DNA of 64,000 nucleotides from Sneathiella litorea (GCF_009882915.1 NZ_WTUW01000002.1:929059-993058), one strand, 5' to 3'; counted from the stretch's first letter, positions 16,251 through 26,364 are shown. Numbers and translations: made by a program. The notes: generated from the sequence alone by a model not told the origin.

Positions 16251-17518
16251 TGCGCCCTCCCCGTCAGGAGGTCTTCGATCTTCTTTAGCGTTTTCTCAAG
16301 TGTCTCCTGTCCCCCGGCCACGACTTGCGCCGCGCGCATGGCCATTTCCCTGCAGAGTTCTGGCGTCTGGAAATACTGTCCGACGGCCTCCGCCAGAGAC
16401 GCGGCATCAGCAACTTCCTTGCTTGCCGAGAATTGATCAAAACTATCCAAAATATCCGCGAAATTATCCATATGAGGCCCATGCAACAACGCGCAGTCAA
16501 GACGCGCGGCCTCCAGCGGATTTTGCCCTCCATTCGGCACCAGCGAACCGCCGATAAAGGCAATATTCGACAAACGGTAAAACAGGCCCAGCTCACCAAT
16601 CGTATCCGCGATATATACGCCTGTTTCCGGCAAAACCGGATCCTGCGCGGATCGCCGGGCCGTCACAATTTCCTGGTTGGCGGCCAGGGCAGCCACCTCT
16701 TCTCCCCGTTCCGGATGGCGGGGAACAATAATCGTCAGGAGTTCAGGCCATTTCACTGTAAGCTGCTTATGCGCCGCAAGAATAAAGGCTTCCTCCCCCC
16801 GATGGGTACTGGCGGCGAGCCAGAGGGGGCGCCCCGCGACAGAGGATGACAATGTTTCATGCGCCGCCGTATCAACCGGCAAGGGTTCCGCCGTGAATTT
16901 GAGGTTGCCGAAACATTCTACGGAATACGCCCCCAGATCACGCAACCGGTCCGCAGAGATTTCCGATTGGGCGGAGCAAAAGCTGAAACTCCGCAGGAGT
17001 TTTCGAGAAAAACCAAGAGATTTCTGCCAAGTACGATAGGATTTCTCTGTGATCCGGGCATTGACCATCATCATCGGGATGTGCCGATGTGCGCTTTCCA
17101 TGATCAGGTTTGGCCAGATCTCCGACTCCATCCAGATGGCGAAATCCGGCCGCCAATGATTGAGAAAGCGTCGTACCGAGCGTTTTTCATCAATAGGAAC
17201 ATATTGATGAAAGGCTTGATCCGGCAATCTTGCGGCCATGATTTCAGCCGATGTGCGCGTTCCAGTCGTCACCAGAATATGCCGCCGGGAGTGCTTTTCC
17301 AGCAACCCATCAACCAGCGCAAGCGCAGATATGGATTCTCCTACAGAAGCGGCATGTATCCAGATTAACTGGCCCTCAGGGCGCGAGAAAGATGCCGTCC
17401 CCATCCGTTCTTGAAACCGGCTTGGGTCTTCCTTGCCTGCCTCAATTCGTTTTCGCATATGTCGACGCAGGATCGGCGCACCAATCCACAAGAGGCTATT
17501 GTAAAGAGCCATATGCAT
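16247..17518 (-). CDS. waaA: 3-deoxy-D-manno-octulosonic acid (Kdo) transferase WaaA
   Basis: A 423-residue glycosyltransferase with an N-terminal membrane anchor (residues about 3-17) and a GT-B fold. Recognisable parts are IWIHAASVGE (catalytic Glu near residue 60), FAIWMESEIWPNLI, the NARITEKSY stretch and the C-terminal NIAFIGGSLVPNGGQNPLEAA nucleotide-sugar segment. WaaA adds one or two Kdo residues from CMP-Kdo to lipid IVA. The start overlaps the DUF374 gene stop by one base (TGATG). A second in-frame ATG two codons later is equally possible. Confidence 0.93.
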   Translation of the reverse strand: MHMALYNSLLWIGAPILRRHMRKRIEAGKEDPSRFQERMGTASFSRPEGQLIWIHAASVGESISALALVDGLLEKHSRRHILVTTGTRTSAEIMAARLPDQAFHQYVPIDEKRSVRRFLNHWRPDFAIWMESEIWPNLIMESAHRHIPMMMVNARITEKSYRTWQKSLGFSRKLLRSFSFCSAQSEISADRLRDLGAYSVECFGNLKFTAEPLPVDTAAHETLSSSVAGRPLWLAASTHRGEEAFILAAHKQLTVKWPELLTIIVPRHPERGEEVAALAANQEIVTARRSAQDPVLPETGVYIADTIGELGLFYRLSNIAFIGGSLVPNGGQNPLEAARLDCALLHGPHMDNFADILDSFDQFSASKEVADAASLAEAVGQYFQTPELCREMAMRAAQVVAGGQETLEKTLKKIEDLLTGRAQ

Positions 17519-18255
17519 CAGTTTTCAGCTGCTTTCTTATGCGGTTTGACGAGTTTATCCCGGGGCTCCGGCTCCACCATCTCGCGGCCACACGCCTTGT
17601 CTGCTGCATGGGTGATTTCATTGAGACTGTCTTCAATCGCATTCCGCGCCTTTTGAAAGGCACCATCCTTATCGTGCCGCGGGACCTCGATCGCGTCTCC
17701 CCAGATGACCACTCCCCGACTGAAGGGAGCGGCAAGAAAAAACCGATCCCAGCTGCCGAGTATTTTGCCGCGCGTTGTGGAGAAACTCACCGGGTAAACG
17801 GGCAAGCCGGACAGGGCCGCGAGACGCACCACCCCCTCTTGCGCGCGCATTCTGGGCCCGCGCGGGCCGTCCGGTGTGATGACGGCCACTTCACCCTTCT
17901 TCAGGACCTTCAGCATTTGCTTGATCGCGGCGGCCGCGCCCTTGGTCGCGGACCCCCGGATACTTTCCTGCCCCCAATGCTTGATCGTCCGGGCAATGAT
18001 CTCGCCGTCTCCATGATGGGAGATCATGACATGAACCGGGGTTTTACGCTGCACGGATATCGGCATCATCAACAGGCGGCCATGCCAGAAGGCGAGAATA
18101 AACGGCTCGCCCGCTGTCATTCTTGCATGAGGGGCTTCCCCATTGATGACCTGCCAGCGACTTGTGCGGGAGACAAACCAGATGTACCCCGCCGCCAACA
18201 GGCTGATTACCGCCTTGGCGCCATCGCTCTTCAATATTTTCTTTAGTCGCTTCAA
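17518..18255 (-). CDS. DUF374 lysophospholipid acyltransferase-family protein
   Basis: A 245-residue protein with the LPLAT-like core. FILAFWHGRLLMMPI (about residues 52-66) and ISHHGDGEIIAR (about 77-88, with the His-x-x-Asp pair) are followed by ITPDGPRGPR (about 125-134). This family regularly sits immediately before waaA in alphaproteobacterial Kdo/lipid A operons, as here, and is thought to act on the lipid A or phospholipid acyl pattern. The exact acceptor is not established. It is first in the four-gene operon and diverges from the molybdopterin enzyme; 18256-18451 would hold both promoters, but no confident boxes are visible. Confidence 0.8.
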   Translation of the reverse strand: MKRLKKILKSDGAKAVISLLAAGYIWFVSRTSRWQVINGEAPHARMTAGEPFILAFWHGRLLMMPISVQRKTPVHVMISHHGDGEIIARTIKHWGQESIRGSATKGAAAAIKQMLKVLKKGEVAVITPDGPRGPRMRAQEGVVRLAALSGLPVYPVSFSTTRGKILGSWDRFFLAAPFSRGVVIWGDAIEVPRHDKDGAFQKARNAIEDSLNEITHAADKACGREMVEPEPRDKLVKPHKKAAEN

Positions 18256-18451
18256 ATATCTGTGCTTTCACCGGGTTATCTCACGCCCCGATATATCTTG
18301 CCCGCCTCGCCAATTCCAGCCTATTCACCAAAAAACGATCATTTTCGCTGCCAAGGATTGCGGTGCATTCAATATCTCATTAATCTAACAGCTAATTCTC
18401 AAATACGAAAACACGCTGCGACAGCCCTTAAAAGTTGAAGAATATTACCCC

Positions 18452-20533
18452 ATGAACCGTTCCGCACAGCCTGAAATTCTCCCGTCTGCCTGTCCGCATG
18501 ATTGCCCATCCACCTGCGCACTGGAGGTCGAGCGATTAGGGGATCAGAAAATAGGCCGGGTACGTGGTGCCGCAGACAACAGCTATACGGCCGGTGTGAT
18601 CTGCGCAAAGGTCGCCCGCTATGCAGAGCGAACCCATCATCCGGATCGCCTTATGCATCCGATGCGGCGCGTTGGCGAAAAAGGCGGCGGTGACTGGCAG
18701 CAGATCAGCTGGGACGATGCCCTTGACGAGGTGGCCGAAGCCTTCCTCAAGCGCGAAGCCAAGTATGGTAGCGAGACCATCTGGCCCTATTACTATGCGG
18801 GAACCATGGGCTTGGTCCAGCGCGACGGAATTAACCGGCTGCGCCATGTCAAAAAATACTCGCGGCAGCATTCCACCATCTGCACAATGTTAGCCTGGAC
18901 CGGCTGGAATGTTGGCACCGGATCGCTGTACGGGACTGATCCACGGGAAATGGCAAAATCCGACCTCGTCGTCATATGGGGAACCAATGCAGTTCATACC
19001 CAAATCAACGTCATGACCCATGCGACTCGCGCCCGCAAAGAGAGAGGCGCAAAGATTGTCGTCATCGATCCCTATCGCAATGCTACCGCCATTGCCGCGG
19101 ATATGCACCTATGCGTCAGGCCCGGCACGGACGGCGCGCTGGCCTGCGCGGTAATGCATATCCTGTTCGCGGAAGATATGGTGGATCGCGCCTATATGGC
19201 AAAATACACCAAAGGCGCCGCTGAGCTGGAAGAGCACCTTAAATCCCGGACACCGGAATGGGCGGCTGATATTACGGGCCTCACGGTTGAGGAAATATAT
19301 GAATTTGCCCGGCTTTATGGCCAAACGAAGAAATCCTTCCTCCGGCTCGGCTATGGTTTTTCCCGCAGTCGGAATGGCTCCGTCAATATGCATGCTGCAA
19401 GTTGCCTCGCTGCAGTGACCGGCTCCTGGCAGTATGAAGGCGGCGGCGCATTTCATAACAACGGGGCCATTTACCATTGGAACAAAACCCTGATTGAAGG
19501 GCTGGATGAGGTGGACCCAAATATCCGTGTGCTTGATATGTCCCGCATCGGGCCTGTCCTGACAGGAGATAAACGAGATCTTGGGGAGGGTCCCCCCGTC
19601 ACAGGCCTGTTTATTCAGAACATGAACCCGATGGATGTCGCCCCGGATCTCACGAAAGTTCATGCCGGCTTCGCGCGCGACGACCTGTTTGTCTGCGTGC
19701 ATGAACAGTTCATGACGGAAACAGCCAAGATGGCGGATATCCTGCTGCCCGCCACGACCTTCGTCGAGCATGACGATTTTTATCAGGGTGGCGGACAGAA
19801 CCACATCATGATGGGCGGCAAGATTATCGAGCCACTCGGCGAATGCCGGTCAAACCACGACGTTATCTGCGGCCTTGCAAAGCGGCTGGGCGCAAAACAT
19901 CGCGGTTTCGAGATGACGGAAATGGAGATAATCGACGACACCCTGAAAGTATCGGGCTGGCCGGACGCCGCCAGCCTCACCGCGAGCAAGTGGCATGACT
20001 GCCAGATCCCCTATGAGGAGGCCCATTATCTAAATGGCTTTGGGCACGCGGACAAGAAATTCCACTTCACGCCGGACTGGTCACGCATGGGGCCAAATTT
20101 TGACGGCATGCCGTCCCTGCCCGACCATTGGGATGTGATTGACCAGACGGATGCGGAACATCCGTTTCGTATGGTGACGGCACCGGCGCGGAATTTTCTC
20201 AATTCCTCCTTCACCGCTACGCCGACGTCCCTGAAAAAGGAAAAGCGGCCAACAGTCAAAATACATAGCGATGATGCAGCTCGCCTCGGCACCGAGGACG
20301 GCGCCATTGTCCGGCTGGGCAACAAACTGGGGTCCCTGCTCATTCATGTTGAAATATTTGACGGGGTTCAGCCCGGCACAGTGATTTCAGAAGGGGTCTG
20401 GCCCGGAAAGCATTTCATCGAGAAAGTCGGCATCAATATTCTGATCAGTGCCGAGGCCGCAAAGCCAAACGGCGGCGCAGTTTTCCATGATACGGCCATC
20501 TGGATCAGGCCGGAAGCCGCGCTGTCAGAGTAG
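18452..20533 (+). CDS. Molybdopterin-dependent oxidoreductase with N-terminal [4Fe-4S] site
   Basis: A 693-residue member of the DMSO reductase superfamily. Cys14, Cys18, Cys22 and Cys51 form the N-terminal [4Fe-4S] motif. VVIWGTNAVHTQ, VVIDPYRNATA and LFIQNMNPMDVAPD are molybdopterin-guanine-dinucleotide binding segments, and a C-terminal MopB-type barrel holds the VRLGNKLGSL strand. At the place where formate dehydrogenases have Cys or Sec after CxxxU/C, this protein has Cys144 followed by Ala148, so a Mo-ligating Cys, Sec or Ser is not evident there. No small Fe-S or membrane subunit is adjacent, and there is no Tat signal, suggesting a stand-alone cytoplasmic enzyme. Substrate unknown. 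Its 3' end overlaps the DUF1489 gene by 9 bp. Confidence 0.85.
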   Translation: MNRSAQPEILPSACPHDCPSTCALEVERLGDQKIGRVRGAADNSYTAGVICAKVARYAERTHHPDRLMHPMRRVGEKGGGDWQQISWDDALDEVAEAFLKREAKYGSETIWPYYYAGTMGLVQRDGINRLRHVKKYSRQHSTICTMLAWTGWNVGTGSLYGTDPREMAKSDLVVIWGTNAVHTQINVMTHATRARKERGAKIVVIDPYRNATAIAADMHLCVRPGTDGALACAVMHILFAEDMVDRAYMAKYTKGAAELEEHLKSRTPEWAADITGLTVEEIYEFARLYGQTKKSFLRLGYGFSRSRNGSVNMHAASCLAAVTGSWQYEGGGAFHNNGAIYHWNKTLIEGLDEVDPNIRVLDMSRIGPVLTGDKRDLGEGPPVTGLFIQNMNPMDVAPDLTKVHAGFARDDLFVCVHEQFMTETAKMADILLPATTFVEHDDFYQGGGQNHIMMGGKIIEPLGECRSNHDVICGLAKRLGAKHRGFEMTEMEIIDDTLKVSGWPDAASLTASKWHDCQIPYEEAHYLNGFGHADKKFHFTPDWSRMGPNFDGMPSLPDHWDVIDQTDAEHPFRMVTAPARNFLNSSFTATPTSLKKEKRPTVKIHSDDAARLGTEDGAIVRLGNKLGSLLIHVEIFDGVQPGTVISEGVWPGKHFIEKVGINILISAEAAKPNGGAVFHDTAIWIRPEAALSE

Positions 20534-20959
20534 GCCAAGAGAGCGTAATTCGGCGGCCATTTCCTCGGACAGCTCACCTTCGCTGTCATCATCAGCTTCG
20601 CTTTCCTCCACGAGGTCTCGCAGGTCACGCGGTGCATCCTCTGCTTCCAGATAGCGCCAGCCCTGATGCGGATTGCGCGAAAACAGTTCTGTCTCGATCA
20701 ATTCCGAATCAAGGATCAGGCCGCATTTCTCGCCTTCAGTATCGAAAAGCCGCTCAAGCTCCACGACCTTCTGACGGGCGGCGATGTGGCCCTTGATAAT
20801 CCAATAGACAGAACCGCCGTCAAGCAGCTCCGCTTCACGGGTCGGGCGCTGCTTAGTGACATGGCACAAAGGCCCTGCAATCAGCCGTCGAGACTGATTC
20901 GCGCGAAGTTGATCGACCGACGTATTGCCGACGCTAACGATTAGAAGATGTACTGCCAT
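20525..20959 (-). CDS. DUF1489 family protein
   Basis: A 144-residue soluble protein beginning VHLLIVSVGNTSVDQL, the opening of the alphaproteobacterial DUF1489 family, with a central SVYWIIKGHIAARQKVVELE segment and an acidic C-terminus (EESEADDDSEGELSEE). No function has been assigned to the family that I know of. It is convergent with the molybdopterin enzyme, and the two share 9 bp. It may be the last gene after HMG-CoA lyase or independent; the 47-bp gap holds no clear signal. Confidence 0.8.
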   Translation of the reverse strand: MAVHLLIVSVGNTSVDQLRANQSRRLIAGPLCHVTKQRPTREAELLDGGSVYWIIKGHIAARQKVVELERLFDTEGEKCGLILDSELIETELFSRNPHQGWRYLEAEDAPRDLRDLVEESEADDDSEGELSEEMAAELRSLGLL

Positions 20960-21006
20960 AATTGATAGATACCCCGAAAGGGCCCCGCTTGTCCAGAAAT
21001 CGCCGT

Positions 21007-21912
21007 TTAATTGAGTTTGTTCTTAAGGGCCCGCGCAACACTGGAAACCGGCGGACGTCCCAGAAAATTGGAGATAAACCAGGCTGTCTTGACGAGTTTT
21101 TTAAGATCGATCCCGCTCTCGACCCCCATTCCGTCAAGCATATAGACAACGTCTTCCGTGGCTACATTGCCCGTAGCGCCTGGCGCATAGGGACAACCGC
21201 CCAGTCCAGCAACGGAACTATCAAACCGCGAGATCCCCATTTCGAGTGCCGCAAGATAATTCGCGAGCGCCTGACCATAGGTGTCGTGAAAATGCACACC
21301 AATGACCTCCAGGGGGATAACATTCGCCACGGCCTCGATCACCTTTTTAGTCCGAATCGGTGTCCCGACCCCGATGGTATCGGCAATGGAGACCTCATAG
21401 GCGCCCATATCATAAAGCTTTTTGGACACATCCGCGACCACATCCACCGCCACATCTCCCTCAAACGGACAACCAAGCGCGCAGGAAATACTCGCCCGAT
21501 ATGGAATACCAGCCGCTTTGGCCGCTTCCGTCACCGGCTCAAATCGTTCCAGACTTTCGGCGATGGTACAATTGATGTTTTTCTGGTTAAAAGCCTCAGA
21601 CGCCGCACTGAAAATCTCAATTTCATCAGCCTTGGCGGCAATGGCGCCCTCATACCCCTTCATATTCGGAGTCAGAACGGCATAAGTGACATTCTCTTGG
21701 CGGGAGAGCTTCGCCATCACATCCGTTGTGTCCGCCATCTGCGGCACCCATTTCGGGGAGACAAAACTGCCGGTCTCAATGGCGGTGATACCTGCATCGA
21801 CCAGCCGCTCGATCAACTCGACCTTGATATCCGCCGGCACCATCTGCTTTTCATTTTGCAGGCCATCCCGCGCACCGACTTCAAAAATACGCACCTTGGA
21901 GGGAAGCGTCAT
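21007..21912 (-). CDS. Hydroxymethylglutaryl-CoA lyase
   Basis: A 301-residue TIM-barrel enzyme that cleaves 3-hydroxy-3-methylglutaryl-CoA to acetyl-CoA and acetoacetate, the last step of leucine degradation. It has the N-terminal GARDGLQNEK metal/catalytic motif, the VSIADTIGVGTP and GVHFHDTYGQALAN metal ligands, and the C-terminal signature GLGGCPYAPGATGNVATEDVVY containing the catalytic Cys. The start overlaps the stop of the carboxylase alpha gene by four bases (ATGA). It is last in the mccB-liuC-mccA-HMG lyase run. Confidence 0.95.
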   Translation of the reverse strand: MTLPSKVRIFEVGARDGLQNEKQMVPADIKVELIERLVDAGITAIETGSFVSPKWVPQMADTTDVMAKLSRQENVTYAVLTPNMKGYEGAIAAKADEIEIFSAASEAFNQKNINCTIAESLERFEPVTEAAKAAGIPYRASISCALGCPFEGDVAVDVVADVSKKLYDMGAYEVSIADTIGVGTPIRTKKVIEAVANVIPLEVIGVHFHDTYGQALANYLAALEMGISRFDSSVAGLGGCPYAPGATGNVATEDVVYMLDGMGVESGIDLKKLVKTAWFISNFLGRPPVSSVARALKNKLN

Positions 21913-23930
21913 GATGTTTCCTCACTTTCAAGGCGGACAAGCACTGTGCCATCATCCACCTGGTCTCCGACCTCAAAAAAGATATCTTCAATTGTGCCGT
22001 CTCGGGGGGCCGTCAATGTATGCTCCATTTTCATGGCTTCCAGGACAACCAGCGGATCGCCCTTGTTAACGGTCGCGCCAGATTCGATAAAAATCTGTAT
22101 TAGCTTGCCGGGCATCGGCGCCGTAATGGCGCCCACCCCAGCCTCACCTCCCACATCATCGAAATCATTGGTGATCTGCATCAGCTCAACCTGCCGACCC
22201 GTTGTCATGACGATGATCTTGTCGCCCTGGGTGACCGCGGCGGCCGACAGCTTGTGTCCGGCGATATCCGCGAGAATACCGCCATCCGCTGTGCGCTCGG
22301 CCTGTACGGGGAGCACGCCCGTCGGCAGGTCGATCTGATAGCCGCCATTTTCATAGACAATATGGATGGTGACTTCCATATCGTTAATCTCGAATTTGAA
22401 ATCGTCATGCCCCGTATCATTCGGGCGCCATGCGGTGAGATCATCCCAAGGAGAATATGGATCATTAGTTGCCGACCGCATTTCCTTGTGGGCTTTCTCC
22501 CGCTCCAGCAGAAGATGTGAGACCGCAATCGCCATATCGTCATCCGTCGGCGTCAGCGGTGCCGGCACCAGATCATCCTTGAAACGATCGATGAAACCGG
22601 TATCCAGATCCTTTGCCGCAAAAGACGGATGATCAGCGATATTGCCGAGGAACGCGAGGTTCGTCGCCACGCCTGCCACCTGATACTCATCAAGGGCGGC
22701 ACTCAGCTTCTGAAGGGCCATCTCGCGGGTTTCATCCCAGACAATCAGCTTGGCAATCATCGGATCATAAAACGGCGTTACCGTGTCGCCCTCTCGCACG
22801 CCGGTATCTATCCGCACGCCGTCTGATTCCCGCGGCGGCCGCAAACGGAGCAATTGACCTGTCGCGGGCAGAAAGTCATTTGCCGGATCTTCAGCATAGA
22901 GCCGCACCTCGAACGCATGGCCGGAGATGGAGAGGTCTTCCTGCGCACAAGGGAGTTCACCCCCCGCAGCAACCTTCAACTGCCATTCCACCAGATCCTG
23001 CCCGGTGATCATCTCCGTGACCGGGTGTTCCACTTGAAGGCGGGTGTTCATCTCCATGAAATAAAAGGCATCTTCCTTTAGCCCATCTGACACGTCCGCG
23101 ATAAATTCGATCGTGCCGGCACCGACATAACCGATGGCCTTAGCTGCCGCCACCGCTGCTGCACCCATGGCCTCTCGCATCGTCTCAGGCATATCCGGCG
23201 CCGGCGCTTCCTCGATCACCTTCTGGTGCCGCCGCTGCAGGGAGCAATCGCGCTCGAACAGATGCACGGCATTACCGTGGGAATCAGCGAAAACCTGAAT
23301 TTCGATATGGCGTGGCTTGGTCAGAAATTTCTCGATCAGAACGCGACTATCCCCAAAGGCCGACTGCCCCTCCCTCTGGGCGGAGGCAAGCGCCGCCGGA
23401 AATTCCTTTGGTGAACTCACGCTCCGCATGCCCTTGCCGCCGCCGCCCGCGACCGCCTTGATCAGGACGGGATAGCCAATTTTCTCCGCTTCCGCCGCGA
23501 GCATATCGGGGTCCTGGCCTTCTCCATGGTAGCCCGGAACGACGGGTACGCCAGCCTTGACCATCAGGGCCTTCGCGGCATCCTTCAGACCCATGGCACG
23601 GATTGCATCGGCAGGCGGCCCAATAAAGACAATACCGGCGTCTGCACATTTCTCCGCAAATCCCGCATTTTCGGACAGGAACCCATAGCCGGGATGGATC
23701 GCCTCGGCTCCGGTCCTCTGCGCGACCTCGAGAAGGGTATCCCCCTTCAGGTAACTCTCGGAGACTTCCGCCGGGCCGATCAGGACGGCTTCATCCGCCA
23801 TCTCGACATGGCGGGCATTGGCGTCCGCCTCGGAATAAACGGCGACGGTGCGGACGCCGAGCTTCGCTGCCGTGGCCATAACCCGACAGGCAATCTCTCC
23901 GCGATTTGCTATGAGTATTTTTTTAAACAC
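21909..23930 (-). CDS. 3-methylcrotonyl-CoA carboxylase, biotin-containing alpha subunit
   Basis: 673 residues with biotin carboxylase at the N-terminus (MFKKILIANRGEIACRVM), an ATP-grasp lid (KAVAGGGGKGMR) and ERDCSLQRRHQKVIEEAPAP. A linking beta domain and a C-terminal biotinyl domain with VLEAMKMEHTLTAP follow, where the Lys is biotinylated. Together with the beta subunit at 24757 it carboxylates 3-methylcrotonyl-CoA. The start is GTG at 23930. Assignment to methylcrotonyl rather than propionyl or geranyl-CoA rests on its place between methylglutaconyl-CoA hydratase and HMG-CoA lyase; a separate propionyl-CoA carboxylase lies at 38664-42188. Confidence 0.92.
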   Translation of the reverse strand: MFKKILIANRGEIACRVMATAAKLGVRTVAVYSEADANARHVEMADEAVLIGPAEVSESYLKGDTLLEVAQRTGAEAIHPGYGFLSENAGFAEKCADAGIVFIGPPADAIRAMGLKDAAKALMVKAGVPVVPGYHGEGQDPDMLAAEAEKIGYPVLIKAVAGGGGKGMRSVSSPKEFPAALASAQREGQSAFGDSRVLIEKFLTKPRHIEIQVFADSHGNAVHLFERDCSLQRRHQKVIEEAPAPDMPETMREAMGAAAVAAAKAIGYVGAGTIEFIADVSDGLKEDAFYFMEMNTRLQVEHPVTEMITGQDLVEWQLKVAAGGELPCAQEDLSISGHAFEVRLYAEDPANDFLPATGQLLRLRPPRESDGVRIDTGVREGDTVTPFYDPMIAKLIVWDETREMALQKLSAALDEYQVAGVATNLAFLGNIADHPSFAAKDLDTGFIDRFKDDLVPAPLTPTDDDMAIAVSHLLLEREKAHKEMRSATNDPYSPWDDLTAWRPNDTGHDDFKFEINDMEVTIHIVYENGGYQIDLPTGVLPVQAERTADGGILADIAGHKLSAAAVTQGDKIIVMTTGRQVELMQITNDFDDVGGEAGVGAITAPMPGKLIQIFIESGATVNKGDPLVVLEAMKMEHTLTAPRDGTIEDIFFEVGDQVDDGTVLVRLESEETS

Positions 23931-23952
23931 CGGTTAATAATCCTGTTATAGG

Positions 23953-24747
23953 TTAAATTATATGCCAGTTGGGCTTGCGCTTTTCAAGGAAGGCCTCGAC
24001 GCCTTCCTTCCCCTCATCAGTTGCCCTTCGGGAGGCGATGAGTTCCGCTGTTTCCTCGATCACTTCCTGCTCGATCGGGCGGTCCGCAACCGTGTAGATC
24101 AGGTCCTTTGAATCGGCCATGGCGCCCGGGGCATTCTTCATGATCAGATCAAGCAGTCGGTCCCGCGCCTCGGCCAAATGATGCACATCTTCAACCACCT
24201 CATGCAGCAGGCCGAGACGATGAGCTTCGGCCGCATCGAATACTTCCGCAGTCAGGAAATACCGGCGGCAGGCGCGAATGCCGATGGCTTCCACCACATA
24301 GGGAGAAATCATCGCCGGCAACAGGCCAAGCTTCACTTCGGACAGACAGAATTTAGCTGCCTTGACACCGATGGCGATATCGCAGGCCGCAACCAGCCCA
24401 AGGCCCCCGCCATAAGCCGCGCCCTGCACCAGCGCGATAGTCGGCTTCGGAATGGCATGGAGGTTCTTCAGCATCCGGCCAAGCGCGCGGCTATCCTCCA
24501 GATTGTCCTCCTCGGTGAAATGGGCGGCGCGCTTCATCCAGTTCAGATCCGCGCCCGCACAGAAGCTTTTGCCCGCGGCTGCGACGACAACGGCGCGCAC
24601 CCCATCCTGATGCCCCACATCCTCGAACATGTCACCGAGACGCTCGATCAGTTCCTCATCGAAGGCGTTATGCAGATCCGGCCGGTTAAGGGTGATGGTC
24701 GCAATCCCGTCAGTGGAAAAGTGCAGTACAGCTGATTCTTCACTCAT
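23953..24747 (-). CDS. Enoyl-CoA hydratase, probable methylglutaconyl-CoA hydratase
   Basis: A 264-residue crotonase. The CoA/oxyanion segments SFCAGADLNWMKRAA (about residues 60-74) and VQGAAYGGGLGLVAACDIAI (about 106-125) form the active site, and SEVKLGLLPAMISPYV holds the helix with the usual catalytic Glu region. DLNWMK is characteristic of the LiuC/AUH branch that hydrates 3-methylglutaconyl-CoA to HMG-CoA. A strong AGGAG site lies upstream of ATG 24747. It sits 9 bp after the carboxylase beta gene and 22 bp before the alpha gene, which fits the leucine pathway order. Confidence 0.9.
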   Translation of the reverse strand: MSEESAVLHFSTDGIATITLNRPDLHNAFDEELIERLGDMFEDVGHQDGVRAVVVAAAGKSFCAGADLNWMKRAAHFTEEDNLEDSRALGRMLKNLHAIPKPTIALVQGAAYGGGLGLVAACDIAIGVKAAKFCLSEVKLGLLPAMISPYVVEAIGIRACRRYFLTAEVFDAAEAHRLGLLHEVVEDVHHLAEARDRLLDLIMKNAPGAMADSKDLIYTVADRPIEQEVIEETAELIASRRATDEGKEGVEAFLEKRKPNWHII

Positions 24748-24756
24748 AAAAGTCTC

Positions 24757-26364
24757 CTACATTCTGAACAGGCCGAACTTCGTCGGCTCAATGGACGCGT
24801 TAAGGGCGGCGGAAATGCCAAGACCCAGTACCATCCGGCTATCTGCCGGGTCGACAATACCATCGTCCCATATTCGGGCGCTCGCGAAATAGGGATGGCC
24901 TTCCTCTTCATATTGCGCCTCGATTGGCGCTTTAAAGGCGGTTTCCTCCTCCGCACTCCAGCTTTCACCGCGCGCTTCCATGCCGTCGCGTTTGACGGTG
25001 GCCAGCACAGCCGCAGCCTGCTGCCCGCCCATGACGGAGATGCGCGCATTCGGCCACATCCAGAGAAGCCGCGGACTATAGGCGCGGCCACACATGCCAT
25101 AGTTACCCGCCCCGAAGGATCCGCCAAAAATCATGGTGAATTTCGGCACCTTTGCTGTGGCGACCGCCGTCACCAGCTTGGCCCCATCCTTGGCTATGCC
25201 TCCGGATTCGTATTTTTGCCCGACCATAAATCCAGTAATATTCTGCAGGAAAACGAGCGGGATATTCCGCTGACAGCAGAGCTCAATAAAATGCGCTCCT
25301 TTGATAGCGGATTCCGAGAAGAGGATTCCATTGTTTGCCACAATACCAACGGGATAGCCATGGATATGGGCAAAACCGGTAACGAGGGTCGTTCCGTAGT
25401 TCTTCTTGAATTCCTCAAATTCGGAGCCGTCGACAACACGCGCGATAATTTCCCGCACATCAAAGGGCGTGCGCATATCCTTCGGGATAAGGCCGTAAAT
25501 TTCCTTTGGATCATATAGCGGCGGCTTAGGATTGCGGACCTCAAGCGGCATTAGTTTCGGACGATTAAATCCCGCCACGCAGCTTCGGGCAATCTGCAGC
25601 GCATGCAGATCATTCTCCGCCATGTGATCGGTGACGCCGGAAATGCGGGAATGAACCTCCGCTCCGCCCAAATCCTCCGCCGAGACAACTTCGCCTGTTG
25701 CCGCCTTCACCAGCGGCGGACCGGCAAGGAAGATGGTGCCCTGATTGCGCACGATAATACTTTCATCGCACATCGCCGGAACGTATGCGCCCCCTGCCGT
25801 GCAGGAGCCCATGACCACTGCAATCTGCGGAATGCCAAGCGCGGACATATTGGCCTGATTATAGAAGATCCGGCCAAAATGCTCACGGTCGGGGAACACG
25901 TCCTGCTGATTGGGAAGGTTCGCCCCGCCAGAATCGACGAGATAAATGCAGGGCAGATTATTCTGAAGCGCCACTTCCTGCGCGCGCAGATGTTTTTTCA
26001 CAGTAAGCGGATAATAGGTGCCGCCCTTGACCGTCGCATCATTGCACACGATGACGCATTCGCGCCCCTCGATGCGGCCAATGCCGGTGATCACACTGGC
26101 GGAGTGGATGTCCCCACCATACATGTCCCAGGCGGCCATCTGGCTGAACTCAAGAAAGGGGGATCCGGGATCAAGAAGTTTGCGCACCCGCTCCCGCGGG
26201 AGGAGTTTGCCACGGGAGAGATGCTTTTCGCGCGCCCGCTCTCCGCCCCCCTGCTTGATGGTGGCAACTTTTTCCTTCAGATCCTCGACCAACCCCGCCA
26301 AATGCGCAGCATTGGCCTTGAAGTCGTCACTTCGGGTATTAAGGCTGCTTTTCAATACAGTCAT
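24757..26364 (-). CDS. 3-methylcrotonyl-CoA carboxylase, carboxyltransferase beta subunit
   Basis: 535 residues forming two crotonase-like carboxyltransferase halves. Motifs include [38 protein letters not shown] in the first half and the [15 protein letters not shown] acyl-CoA site with [13 protein letters not shown] in the second. The NITGFMVG and SGGANLPNQ wording is that of methylcrotonyl-type rather than propionyl-type subunits. It transfers the carboxyl group from biotin on the alpha subunit to methylcrotonyl-CoA. First gene of the second half of the leucine block, divergent from the SDR gene 104 bp away. Confidence 0.93.
   Translation of the reverse strand: MTVLKSSLNTRSDDFKANAAHLAGLVEDLKEKVATIKQGGGERAREKHLSRGKLLPRERVRKLLDPGSPFLEFSQMAAWDMYGGDIHSASVITGIGRIEGRECVIVCNDATVKGGTYYPLTVKKHLRAQEVALQNNLPCIYLVDSGGANLPNQQDVFPDREHFGRIFYNQANMSALGIPQIAVVMGSCTAGGAYVPAMCDESIIVRNQGTIFLAGPPLVKAATGEVVSAEDLGGAEVHSRISGVTDHMAENDLHALQIARSCVAGFNRPKLMPLEVRNPKPPLYDPKEIYGLIPKDMRTPFDVREIIARVVDGSEFEEFKKNYGTTLVTGFAHIHGYPVGIVANNGILFSESAIKGAHFIELCCQRNIPLVFLQNITGFMVGQKYESGGIAKDGAKLVTAVATAKVPKFTMIFGGSFGAGNYGMCGRAYSPRLLWMWPNARISVMGGQQAAAVLATVKRDGMEARGESWSAEEETAFKAPIEAQYEEEGHPYFASARIWDDGIVDPADSRMVLGLGISAALNASIEPTKFGLFRM

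Noticed and set aside
20962..22338. Long plus-strand open frame of 458 codons
   Set aside because: It is antisense to HMG-CoA lyase and the carboxylase alpha gene; composition is His/Arg/Ile-rich and no domain is recognisable.
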